In this document: positions 31,591 through 40,486 of the stretch, piece after piece | How the letters are laid out: each line of letters starts with the position of its first letter | How positions within the stretch are numbered: the first letter of the stretch is position 1 | DNA from: an uncultured Bacteroides sp. | GTDB taxonomy: Bacteria; Bacteroidota; Bacteroidia; Bacteroidales; Bacteroidaceae | Length of the DNA stretch: 60,685 nt | Direction: 5' to 3' | Assembly (NCBI GenBank): GCA_947038155.1 | Contig: CAMQVH010000015.1 | Coordinates: 1-60,685 of the forward strand | The notes under the pieces: generated by a model | Databases searched by the model: none | Seen by the model: only the letters and a program-made list of their open reading frames with translations | Told to the model about the DNA's origin: nothing | Translations under genes and position numbers: made by a program

Positions 31591-34500
31591 ATGAATAGAC
31601 AACCGTTTTTTATCTTTGTTTTAATCCTTAATCTGTTGATACATACGGCTTCCGCCTATGACCTGAAGCAGATTGCAGATAAGGAATATATGTCTAACAG
31701 TTCGATTACATCTCTGTGCCAGGACGAACGCGGGCTGATGTGGATAGGTACTTGCGACGGACTGAATATATACGACGGACAGGAAATCGAAGAGTTTAAA
31801 ACACGTGACAAGGAAGATTACTTATCCGGTAATCTGATTGACAATATTGTATATACCGGTGACGAAATTTACTGGATTCAAACCTACTACGGACTGAACC
31901 GGCTGGACAGGCGAACCAACACGATTACGCACTACAATGAGTTTCAGAAACTCTTCTTTATGAACAAGGATATCAATGGCAATCTGTTTATTATCCAGGA
32001 CAGCAACTGCATCTATTATTATCATAAGAAAGAGGGGGCTTTCAGGAAAATAAATATTACAGGTATTCCCATCTCGGACATCGTAGACTTTTTTATCGAC
32101 GGCAACAACCGTATGTGGGTAGTGATGAAAGGGTACAACCGTTGTTATGACATACAGCAGGAGTCCGCCTCGGGAGACATCACTTTGCTGCCGCAGAAAA
32201 CCAGCCTGATTTATCAGACTTCACTGATTTACTGCTTCAATGATGAGCAATCTCTTTATTACATCGACAAGGACTATAACTTCTACGCTTTCCATATCCC
32301 GACCAAAAAGAATGAGTTTATCGCCAATCTGGGCAAAGAGATACAGGCACGCGGCAAAATCTCTTCCATTGTTCATTATCACGACAGCTTCTTTGTCGGT
32401 TTTCTGATGGACGGCATTCTGTTATTGGAGAAGCAGAAGGGAACGAATACCTATCAGATTCAGCCGTTGCCTGTCAACAGTGGCGTGTTTTGTCTCAAGA
32501 AAGACCGTTTTCAGGATATTGTGTGGATAGGTACGGACGGACAAGGTGTTTATCTTTATTCCACCCCTCTCTATTCTATCAAATCAACGGTGCTCAGCAA
32601 TTACAGCGAGAAGATAGAACGCCCCGTACGTGCCCTTTATCTTGATGAAGACCGTACTTTCTGGGTAGGCACAAAGGGAAACGGCATCTTGAAAATCTAT
32701 GATTACGAGGTTGATAAGAGCATTTCCGACTGTCGTGCGGAGACGCTGACCACTTCCAACAGTGCATTGGGAAGCAACGCCGTCTATTGTTTTGCCAAAA
32801 GTCACCGGAATCTTCTTTGGATAGGCGATGAAGAAGGGCTGAGCTATTATTCGTATAAGGAAAAACGTGTCAGGAATATCCCTATCCGGGTAGCTAACGA
32901 AGACTTCAAATATATACACGATATTTACGAAACGGCGGACTCCGAACTATGGTTGGCAAGTGTAGGAATGGGAGTCCTGAAAGCCCGTATTGCCGGAACA
33001 CCGGATAATCCGGTCATCGTAGATGCCCAGCGTTATGTCATCAACGATGGCGAACTGGGCTCGAACTACTTCTTTACTATCTATGCGGAAGACGAATCCC
33101 GTCTGCTCTTTGGCAATAAAGGATATGGGGTGTTCCGCTTCAACAAGACAACGAACGGACTGGAGCCTGTATCTACTCATAAATATGAGAACATGACGCT
33201 GAACAATATTCTCGCCATCAGCAAGGACAGCAGTAACAATTATCTTTTCGGCACGAGCTACGGGCTGATAAAATATACCTCGGAGACTTCTTACCAACTT
33301 TTTAATGCAAAGAATGGCTTTCTGAACAACACGATTCATGCCATTCTCAAAAACTCATCCGATAACTTCTGGTTAAGTACCAACCTGGGACTAATTAACT
33401 TCGATACCCGCCGGAATGTATTCCGTTCGTATGGTTTCGGTGACGGGCTGAAAGTGGTGGAGTTCAGTGACGGAGCCGCTTACCGCGATCCTCGGACGGG
33501 TACATTGTTCTTCGGCGGCATCAACGGTTTTGTTGCCATCCGTGCGGACGGTCGTCCCGAACAGCTTTATACACCGCCCGTCTATTTTGATAAATTATCC
33601 ATCTTTGGCGAACAATATAACTTGGGCGAATTTCTCACCCGGAAAAAGGATACGGAGGTGCTGAACCTGCAGTACAATCAAAACTTCTTTTCTGTCTCCT
33701 TTGCTTCGGTGGATTATCTGAATGGTAACAACTGCACCTATTTCTATAAGCTGAAAGGTTTGAGCGACCAATGGGTGAACAACGGTTCGGAGAGCGGAGT
33801 GTCTTTTACGAATATGGCTCCCGGCGAATATACGCTGCTGGTGAAATACTATAATAGTGTCTTTGATAAAGAGAGTGATGTCTACTCTTTGGTCATCCGT
33901 ATCGGCGACCCGTGGTATGCTTCCTGGTGGGCTTATCTGATTTATACCTTGTGCCTGCTTTTGCTGGCTGCCTTGCTGATACGTTCCTTTATCCTGCGCT
34001 CCAAACGCAAGAAGCAGGAATTGCTGAACGAAATAGAGAAACGTCATCAAAAGAATGTCTTTGAATCCAAACTCCGCTTCTTTACAAATATCGCTCATGA
34101 ATTTTGCACGCCGCTGACTTTGATTTACGGCCCTTGCGGACGCATCCTTTCGTCCAACGGACTGAGCAAGTTTGTGGTAGACTACGTACAGATGATTCAG
34201 ACCAATGCCGAGCGTCTGAATAACCTGATTCATGAACTGATTGAATTCCGCCGTATCGAGACGGGCAACAGGGAAGTGCGTATTGAAACGTTAAATGTAT
34301 CGTCCATCGTAAAAGGAATAGCCAGAACCTTTGTCGAAATGGCGAAATCGAGAAATATTACTTTCCTGAGCAAGATTCCCGAACAGGTGATGTGGAACTC
34401 GGACAAAGGCTTCCTGAATACAATCATTATCAATCTGATTTCGAATGCATTCAAATATACTCCCGATGGGCAAAGCATTAAGATTGAAGTGGATACGGCT

Positions 34501-35631
34501 GAGGAAGGTGTATTGGTGCTCCGGGTAGCCAATGAAGGAAGTGCCATCAAGGAAAAAGATTTCCAGCATATCTTCAACCGCTATTCTATCCTGGATAACT
34601 TTGAAAATCAGGATGAGAAGAACTTCTCCCGTAATGGATTGGGGCTTGCCATCTCCTACAATATGGCGAAGTTGCTGAACGGCACGCTGAAAGTGGAAAA
34701 TACGCCTGACGGATGGGTGATGTTCACATTGACCTTGCCTGTCATGGAGCCGACTACCGGAGCAACGGCAACAAAGCGGATTACTTCGGAATATATTCCG
34801 AAGATAGACACACAGCCTGTTCTGAAACTTCCTCATTATGAGTTTGATAAGATGCGTCCTACCTTGTTGGTGGTTGATGATGAAATAGAAATGCTGTGGT
34901 TTATCGGTGAAATCTTCTCCGGTGACTTTAATGTAGTAACCCTGCAGGACCCTGAGCGGGTGGAACAGGTGATGAACGAAGTTTATCCGAATGTGATAAT
35001 CTGTGATGTCATGATGCCGGGAATCGGTGGCATTGAACTGACCAGGCGGATTAAGGCGGTGAAAGAGACGGCACATATACCTATCATCATAGTTTCCGGA
35101 CGACATGAGATGGAAGAGCAGATGGCGGCTCTCTCGGCAGGTGCGGAGATGTATATCACGAAACCGTTTAATGCGGAATATCTCCGCATATCGGTGGGGC
35201 AGGTGATGGAGCGTAAGGAAGTGCTGAAAAACTATTTCAGTTCGCCCATCAGTTCCTTTGAGAAGTCGGACGGCAAGCTGACACATAAGGAATCGAAGAA
35301 ATTCCTCCAGTCTGTCTTGAAGATTATCAATGATAATATAACGAATAAGGAACTGACCCCGCGTTATATCGCCGACCGGCTGGCAATCAGCCCGCGTAGC
35401 CTTTACCGGAAAATGGAAGAAATCGGTGAAGATAGTCCGACGGATCTGATAAAGGAATGTCGTTTGCATATCGCCAAGGATTTGCTGCTGACGACTAAAA
35501 AGACTATTGATGAAATAGTATTCGATTCAGGGTTCTCCAATAAGGTAACTTTCTTCAAAGTGTTCCGTGAAAAGTACGAGTGCACGCCAAAAGAATTTCG
35601 GATGAAACATTTGGAAGAGGTTCGGCAATAG
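31591..35631 (+). CDS. Hybrid two-component system sensor-regulator of the mannan locus
   Basis: This 1346-residue HTCS joins all two-component parts in one inner-membrane protein. In order: signal peptide (1-22), periplasmic beta-propeller repeats to about 700 (LMWIGTCDGLNIYDG type), a Y_Y_Y domain to about 770, a membrane helix at about 778-800, a histidine-kinase dimerisation domain with His836, an ATPase domain (NLISNAFKYTPDG, NGLGLAI), a receiver domain at about 1090-1205 with phospho-acceptor Asp1139 (IICDVMMPG), and an AraC-type DNA-binding domain at about 1245-1340. The H-box reads AHEFCTPLTL, with Cys839 where almost all homologues have Arg. It should sense mannan fragments and activate the flanking operons. 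Confidence 0.93.
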   Translation: MNRQPFFIFVLILNLLIHTASAYDLKQIADKEYMSNSSITSLCQDERGLMWIGTCDGLNIYDGQEIEEFKTRDKEDYLSGNLIDNIVYTGDEIYWIQTYYGLNRLDRRTNTITHYNEFQKLFFMNKDINGNLFIIQDSNCIYYYHKKEGAFRKINITGIPISDIVDFFIDGNNRMWVVMKGYNRCYDIQQESASGDITLLPQKTSLIYQTSLIYCFNDEQSLYYIDKDYNFYAFHIPTKKNEFIANLGKEIQARGKISSIVHYHDSFFVGFLMDGILLLEKQKGTNTYQIQPLPVNSGVFCLKKDRFQDIVWIGTDGQGVYLYSTPLYSIKSTVLSNYSEKIERPVRALYLDEDRTFWVGTKGNGILKIYDYEVDKSISDCRAETLTTSNSALGSNAVYCFAKSHRNLLWIGDEEGLSYYSYKEKRVRNIPIRVANEDFKYIHDIYETADSELWLASVGMGVLKARIAGTPDNPVIVDAQRYVINDGELGSNYFFTIYAEDESRLLFGNKGYGVFRFNKTTNGLEPVSTHKYENMTLNNILAISKDSSNNYLFGTSYGLIKYTSETSYQLFNAKNGFLNNTIHAILKNSSDNFWLSTNLGLINFDTRRNVFRSYGFGDGLKVVEFSDGAAYRDPRTGTLFFGGINGFVAIRADGRPEQLYTPPVYFDKLSIFGEQYNLGEFLTRKKDTEVLNLQYNQNFFSVSFASVDYLNGNNCTYFYKLKGLSDQWVNNGSESGVSFTNMAPGEYTLLVKYYNSVFDKESDVYSLVIRIGDPWYASWWAYLIYTLCLLLLAALLIRSFILRSKRKKQELLNEIEKRHQKNVFESKLRFFTNIAHEFCTPLTLIYGPCGRILSSNGLSKFVVDYVQMIQTNAERLNNLIHELIEFRRIETGNREVRIETLNVSSIVKGIARTFVEMAKSRNITFLSKIPEQVMWNSDKGFLNTIIINLISNAFKYTPDGQSIKIEVDTAEEGVLVLRVANEGSAIKEKDFQHIFNRYSILDNFENQDEKNFSRNGLGLAISYNMAKLLNGTLKVENTPDGWVMFTLTLPVMEPTTGATATKRITSEYIPKIDTQPVLKLPHYEFDKMRPTLLVVDDEIEMLWFIGEIFSGDFNVVTLQDPERVEQVMNEVYPNVIICDVMMPGIGGIELTRRIKAVKETAHIPIIIVSGRHEMEEQMAALSAGAEMYITKPFNAEYLRISVGQVMERKEVLKNYFSSPISSFEKSDGKLTHKESKKFLQSVLKIINDNITNKELTPRYIADRLAISPRSLYRKMEEIGEDSPTDLIKECRLHIAKDLLLTTKKTIDEIVFDSGFSNKVTFFKVFREKYECTPKEFRMKHLEEVRQ

Positions 35632-35665
35632 GCTGTAGTGGGGGATTTTCCGAGAAAAAGAAGAA

Positions 35666-35699
35666 GTAAATATCCGTGTTAATATGGTAAATATCCGTG
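35666..35699 (+). promoter_or_regulatory. Candidate HTCS operator: 13-bp direct repeat at 21-bp spacing
   Basis: GTAAATATCCGTG occurs at 35666-35678 and again, identical, at 35687-35699, exactly 21 bp apart. It lies 53 bp upstream of the -7 box of the surface operon and directly after the sensor gene. Direct repeats two helical turns apart suit the AraC-type DNA-binding domain of the sensor. Confidence 0.65.
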
Positions 35700-35714
35700 C
35701 CAAAAAGTAAAAAA

Positions 35715-35743
35715 GTAGAGTTTGATTTCTTTTGGTAGAGTTT
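35715..35743 (+). promoter_or_regulatory. Second direct repeat in the surface-operon promoter
   Basis: GTAGAGTTT occurs at 35715-35723 and 35735-35743, 20 bp apart, just upstream of the -7 box and overlapping the -33 region. It could be a lower-affinity site for the same regulator or a site for another factor. Confidence 0.45.
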
Positions 35744-35751
35744 AGTGATTT

Positions 35752-35760
35752 TATCTTTGC
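35752..35760 (+). promoter_or_regulatory. Promoter -7 box of the mannan surface operon
   Basis: TATCTTTGC matches TAnnTTTGC and lies 58 bp before the first ATG of the surface operon. A TTTG at 35731-35734 is near the expected -33 position but 17 rather than about 19-21 bp away. Confidence 0.65.
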
Positions 35761-35818
35761 TTCATCGAAAATTTAAGTAGATAAAATCGAAAGTATTAAT
35801 TTATTAATCTTTAATCTA

Positions 35819-37774
35819 ATGAAAAGGAAACTTAGTTTTTTATTCCTGTCAGCATTGGCCCTTCCATTTTTTATGGTTTCGTGCAGTGATGATAAAGAAG
35901 AACAGGAGGTGAAGCCGGCAACTGACTTGGTGGTCGATAATAATTCGGTGACATTACTGCAAGGAGACGAAATTACGGTAGGTATTACTTCCGGTAATGG
36001 AGATTATTATGTGAAACCATTTGATGAAAGTATAGCGACAGCTACGGTCAGTGGTAATAAAGTAACAATTAAAGCTACGGAGAATAGCCGGCTTGAAGAA
36101 AATAACCGCATCGAAACAACTGTATTAGTAGTAGACGGACGCAAGAAAGTGGCTAGGATTCAGGTTCAGGTAGCCAAACTTTGGGACTTGACGGCAGATG
36201 TACCGGAAGAAGGCTTCGATTTGTTTATCGGTGAAAAAAGAATGGTGAAAATCCTGACTGGTAATGGTAATTATGAGATTTCCATTCCCGAAGGTGCCGA
36301 CAAGTATATCGAAGTGGGCGAACTCTCCGGTCAGGTATTCCCCGTAACTGCCAAATTTGAAACAGGAGCAGAACCTGTCGAAATTACGATTACTGATAAA
36401 AAAGGTAAGACGGTAGTTATTCCTGTGGTAGTAAATATCGTTGACTTGACGCTGAAAGCCAACGAAGCGGTTTTTGCGGAGCCGGATGCCGAGTCTCAGT
36501 ATATCGAGATTGAAAAAGGGAATGGTGGATATAGCTTTACTTATCAGGTGGGAGACGGCGAACCGACTACGGAGGCTACCGTTGTAGAAGCTACCGAGAA
36601 AGAGAATCTGATTACGCTGAAGCCGAAAGCAAGAGGGGATGTAAAGGTGATTGTGACCGATCAGAAAGGTTCGTCAAAAGAAATTGCGGTAAAGGTAAAT
36701 CCGTATGAAATCAAGTTGGAAGATAATGCGACTTCATTAACTATCAACGGATTTGATAATTCAAAAGAGATTGCAATTTCCCGTGGTAACGGTGAATATC
36801 AGTTAGCGCCATTGACGGATGATAATAGGAAGTACTTGAAATCAGCGGAAATAGATGAAAACGGTCATCTGAAAATTGAAGCTAACTGGCTGGGAACTAC
36901 TACGCTTATAATTACGGATGCTGCCGGGAAGAAGTTGGACTTACCGGTTACTGTCATGCCGATGGCAACCTGCCTCGACTCTGACCGTTGCTTTAAGATT
37001 GACATCAAGAAATTTGTAGAAGGTAACCAGGCTTTGGATAATATGCAACAACTTACTTTTGAGATGGTATTTTATCCGACATACTCACGTGCTTTGCAGT
37101 CGTTTATCGGGTTGGAAGGTGTTTTCCTGCTTCGTTGCGAATCCAATGGGGATACTGATTTGCGCTTTGAAATAGCTACCAAAATCCATAAAGATCCCAA
37201 TAACTTGAATGGGGATAAATACAATGACCCCCGTTTCCGCAGTCAGCAGAAAATGGGCAATGACCGTCAGGGAAACGGGAAATGGTATCATATCGCTATT
37301 GTGTTTGATGGAACACAGGGCAGTACAAAGGAGGCTTACAAGATGTATATCAATGGTGTGCGTGAAACGCTGACTCCTGCAAGCAGTGATTATGAAGATG
37401 TACGGCCCGATCCGTATTTGGTTCTTTCTTCCGTATCCGGTGATAACGCCTTGATGATTGGACGTTCGGGTAATAGTGAATTCCGTTTGGGATATTGTGC
37501 CGTTGCTCAGGCGCGTATGTGGAAAGTTGCCCGTACTGCAGAGCAGATAAAAGAGGATATGTGTAAATACTACTCTCAGGAAGAAGCTAAGGCGAATACT
37601 GATTTATTGGGTTATTGGATACCGTCTAATGGTGTTGGTGATATCAGTGTTTTCAAGAACTATGGTTCTGCAGGCGACGGATTGGATGCAGTGGTTTATA
37701 ACAACGGTAAGAGTATAAGTCCTGTCACTTTCCCTGACCGCTATAAACGAGTGGAATGTCCTCATTCATACTAA
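35819..37774 (+). CDS. Surface lipoprotein with Ig-like repeats and LamG-type C-terminal domain
   Basis: This 651-residue lipoprotein (lipobox MVSC, then SDDKEE, an acidic stretch like a Bacteroides surface-export signal) starts the surface operon. Several beta-rich repeats share a G-N-G-x-Y signature (SGNGDYYVKP, TGNGNYEISI, KGNGGYSFTY, RGNGEYQLAP), as in bacterial Ig-like or BACON-type modules. The C-terminal 220 residues form a concanavalin/LamG-like domain (KWYHIAIVFDGTQGS, YKMYINGVRETL). It has no catalytic motif I can see and is probably a surface glycan-binding protein for mannan. It is paralogous to the last gene of the operon. Confidence 0.82.
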   Translation: MKRKLSFLFLSALALPFFMVSCSDDKEEQEVKPATDLVVDNNSVTLLQGDEITVGITSGNGDYYVKPFDESIATATVSGNKVTIKATENSRLEENNRIETTVLVVDGRKKVARIQVQVAKLWDLTADVPEEGFDLFIGEKRMVKILTGNGNYEISIPEGADKYIEVGELSGQVFPVTAKFETGAEPVEITITDKKGKTVVIPVVVNIVDLTLKANEAVFAEPDAESQYIEIEKGNGGYSFTYQVGDGEPTTEATVVEATEKENLITLKPKARGDVKVIVTDQKGSSKEIAVKVNPYEIKLEDNATSLTINGFDNSKEIAISRGNGEYQLAPLTDDNRKYLKSAEIDENGHLKIEANWLGTTTLIITDAAGKKLDLPVTVMPMATCLDSDRCFKIDIKKFVEGNQALDNMQQLTFEMVFYPTYSRALQSFIGLEGVFLLRCESNGDTDLRFEIATKIHKDPNNLNGDKYNDPRFRSQQKMGNDRQGNGKWYHIAIVFDGTQGSTKEAYKMYINGVRETLTPASSDYEDVRPDPYLVLSSVSGDNALMIGRSGNSEFRLGYCAVAQARMWKVARTAEQIKEDMCKYYSQEEAKANTDLLGYWIPSNGVGDISVFKNYGSAGDGLDAVVYNNGKSISPVTFPDRYKRVECPHSY

Positions 37775-37793
37775 AAACAAGGAATACAATAAT

Positions 37794-39041
37794 ATGAGAA
37801 ACAATATGATTACAAAGAACCTAATCAAATTTGCCCTGCTGTTTTTTCTTATCGGAGTGACGGCTTGTGACAATGAACTGAATCCGGGATTCGACCCGGA
37901 CGATTATGAAGCGATTGTTCCGCCTGAACCAGTACGTACGATGGACGCTATGGCTAGCGGTGAACGAGTGGTGCTTTCGGGAGCTTCACTGACGGACATC
38001 ATCCTGAAATGGACGCCTACTGAGAAACACGGTAATACAGTATATCGTTACGAAGTGCTGATTGATACGATTGGCGGGGATTTTACGGAGCCGGTAGAAA
38101 CTATCTTTTCCGACAATAACGGCTTGGAACCTCAGCTTACTTTGACGCATTATCAAGCAAATACGATTGGCAAACTTGCCAAGTTCCGTTGCAACACAAA
38201 CGGAACACTACGTTGGAAAGTACGTGCCTACTGTGGATTGGATCAGGCAATCAGTAGCCTGGAAGGTTATTTCGTAATATTTATGATGGACGGCATTGAC
38301 GATGTGCCTTCGGAGAATGAACCGGTTTATATCACAGGTATCGGTACGGAAGATGACGGGGACGAAGCGGAAGCGTTGCAGATGCTCCGGCAGAACGAAG
38401 GAATTTATCAGACTTTCGTTCAGTTGAAAGCAGACCAGCCGTTTATCTTTATGTCAACGGTAGAGGGACGCAGATGCTATTACTATGTAGACGACAATGG
38501 CTTGTTGCGCGAACGCAATGACGGTGAAGAGTATACGGTGACCGTTCCGAAGTCCGGCATTTACCGTATTACTATCAATATGGGTGAACAAACCATCAGT
38601 TATGATGAAATAGGAGCAGTCTATCTCTATAACCATTCGGGCGGATACCGGCAGAACTTCGACTACTTGGGATATGGCAAGTGGGGCGTGAAGAATTATA
38701 CTGCACGGAAACAGACAGAAAGTTGGGCAGGAAGCGGTGAAACCCGTCATAGCTTTAAGATGGAAATCAACGGGACGACTTATCGTTGGGGACATAAGGA
38801 GAAAGATAAGAGTCAGCCCAACTTGGCTACCGATGCCGGCTATTACAACTTGTATCAATTGGCGTTGGGTACCGATCCTTGGGATTACAGTTTCTGTTAT
38901 TGTGACGAACTGCTTCAGTGGGGCGCAATACAGGGAAATGTGTATTATGCAACGGTAAAAACAGATGTTACCCTTTATTTCAATGCTGAATTTGGAGTCT
39001 ATACTCATCGTTGGGTGGCTTCGGAAACCAATGAAGATTAA
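37794..39041 (+). CDS. SusE/SusF-like outer-membrane glycan-binding lipoprotein
   Basis: This 415-residue lipoprotein (FLIGVTAC, then DNELNPGFD) has an N-terminal SusE-type domain with DIILKWTPTEKHGNTVYRYE at about 65-85, and C-terminal beta-rich modules with many exposed Tyr and Trp (YNHSGGYRQNFDYLGYGKWG). By position and form it should bind mannan at the cell surface and help SusC/D capture it. It follows the LamG-type gene by 19 bp. An alternative ATG is four codons downstream. It has no visible enzyme motif. Confidence 0.82.
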   Translation: MRNNMITKNLIKFALLFFLIGVTACDNELNPGFDPDDYEAIVPPEPVRTMDAMASGERVVLSGASLTDIILKWTPTEKHGNTVYRYEVLIDTIGGDFTEPVETIFSDNNGLEPQLTLTHYQANTIGKLAKFRCNTNGTLRWKVRAYCGLDQAISSLEGYFVIFMMDGIDDVPSENEPVYITGIGTEDDGDEAEALQMLRQNEGIYQTFVQLKADQPFIFMSTVEGRRCYYYVDDNGLLRERNDGEEYTVTVPKSGIYRITINMGEQTISYDEIGAVYLYNHSGGYRQNFDYLGYGKWGVKNYTARKQTESWAGSGETRHSFKMEINGTTYRWGHKEKDKSQPNLATDAGYYNLYQLALGTDPWDYSFCYCDELLQWGAIQGNVYYATVKTDVTLYFNAEFGVYTHRWVASETNED

Positions 39042-39055
39042 AACTGAATAATAAT

Positions 39056-40450
39056 ATGAAGAACTATATAGTATCATTTTCAAAAAAGGCTTTGCTCTTG
39101 GGCGGTGTTACGTTAACCATGTTCGCTGCTTGCGACGACGGCGAATTGAGTGACATCTACAAAGGGAATTCATCCGGCGAATATGTGTCGGATGTAAACT
39201 GGACGGATGCTGCCAATACAAGTACAGAAACTTACATCAAATATTTCTTTGAGAATGCTGGCGGACGGGATACTTTCTGCGGAAGCATTTATTGGGAAAA
39301 ACCGAATACACCGGAAACCGGAGAACCTACAAGTACAGGGGGCAGCGGCGGATGGTCGCAGGGACATGCGCTGGATATAGTCATCGACGCTTATATCCGT
39401 CATGCAGACAATCCTGCTTATCAGGCCGATTTGTATGAGAACATAATGAAACCGTTCCTTCCGGCTTTTGACGACTGGAATGAGCATTGCGGTTATGGTG
39501 GCAAGGACTTCTGGAATAACTTCTATGATGATATGGAGTGGATGGCATTGGCTTGCCTGCGGGTGTACGAGCTGACGGGCGACGAAGACTATTACAGTGC
39601 CTTGATGAAAATGTGGGATCATATCAAGGAAGCCAAGAATGACTATAAAGGAGTAGGCGGCATGGCATGGAAAACGGATGCGCCGGCTTCACGTATGGCT
39701 TGTTCAAATGGCCCCGGTTGTCTTTTGGCTATGAAACTGTACAAGCTGACTGTCAAAGAAGCGAAAGAGGGATGGGAGGATAAGGCGGCTTATTATCTCA
39801 ACTTTGCCAAAGAGGTGTACAACTGGATGACTGCTTATCTGTGTGACACGTCGACCGGACAGGTATATGATAACTTGGGAATCAAGGATGACGGCACTCC
39901 GGGTGACCCGGATAAAGTGGCTCTGTCTTACAATCAGGGAACATTCATGGCATCTGCTCTGGCACTCTACAATGCCACCGGTGAGGAGGAATATCTCCGT
40001 AACGCTGTTGCTTTCGGTTCTTATCAGGTGAATAAGAAAATGGATTCCAATTATCCGGTATTCAGCGGGGAGGGTAATTCCGGTGATAATCTTTTGTTCC
40101 GGGGAATCTTTGTCCGTTATTTCCTGGATATGGTGAAACAACCTGTCAGCAGTGTTTATCCGGAAAAGACCAGGAATAAGTTTATTGCCGCATTACGGAG
40201 TTGTTCCGATGTACTTTGGACACTGGCACATCCGGAAGGATATTATGTATGGGAATACGATTGGGCGAAAGCTCCGAAGTTCGGCAATCGCGATAACAGG
40301 GAAGACCGCCTGACGATTTCTTTGAACGCAGAGGTTCCCGGAGCGACAATGATCGAGATTCGTGCCCGTTATGAGGACTGGGTACAGGGCAAGGCTTCCG
40401 AAGAGGCCAACTGGGTTGGCCCGGAATTTGGGAAGAAAGCAGGGGAATAA
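39056..40450 (+). CDS. GH76 endo-alpha-1,6-mannanase, surface lipoprotein
   Basis: This 464-residue GH76 enzyme is a lipoprotein (LTMFAAC, then DDGELSD, an acidic stretch that favours surface exposure). The family catalytic Asp pair is in NNFYDDMEWMALACLRVYEL, at residues 158 and 159, and further (alpha/alpha)6-barrel repeats follow. It would make the first cuts in the mannan backbone outside the cell, producing oligosaccharides large enough for SusC/D import. It lies 14 bp after the SusE-like gene and 36 bp before susC. Confidence 0.92.
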   Translation: MKNYIVSFSKKALLLGGVTLTMFAACDDGELSDIYKGNSSGEYVSDVNWTDAANTSTETYIKYFFENAGGRDTFCGSIYWEKPNTPETGEPTSTGGSGGWSQGHALDIVIDAYIRHADNPAYQADLYENIMKPFLPAFDDWNEHCGYGGKDFWNNFYDDMEWMALACLRVYELTGDEDYYSALMKMWDHIKEAKNDYKGVGGMAWKTDAPASRMACSNGPGCLLAMKLYKLTVKEAKEGWEDKAAYYLNFAKEVYNWMTAYLCDTSTGQVYDNLGIKDDGTPGDPDKVALSYNQGTFMASALALYNATGEEEYLRNAVAFGSYQVNKKMDSNYPVFSGEGNSGDNLLFRGIFVRYFLDMVKQPVSSVYPEKTRNKFIAALRSCSDVLWTLAHPEGYYVWEYDWAKAPKFGNRDNREDRLTISLNAEVPGATMIEIRARYEDWVQGKASEEANWVGPEFGKKAGE

Positions 40451-40486
40451 GATTGATTCATTACACATAGAAAATCGAAAATAAAA

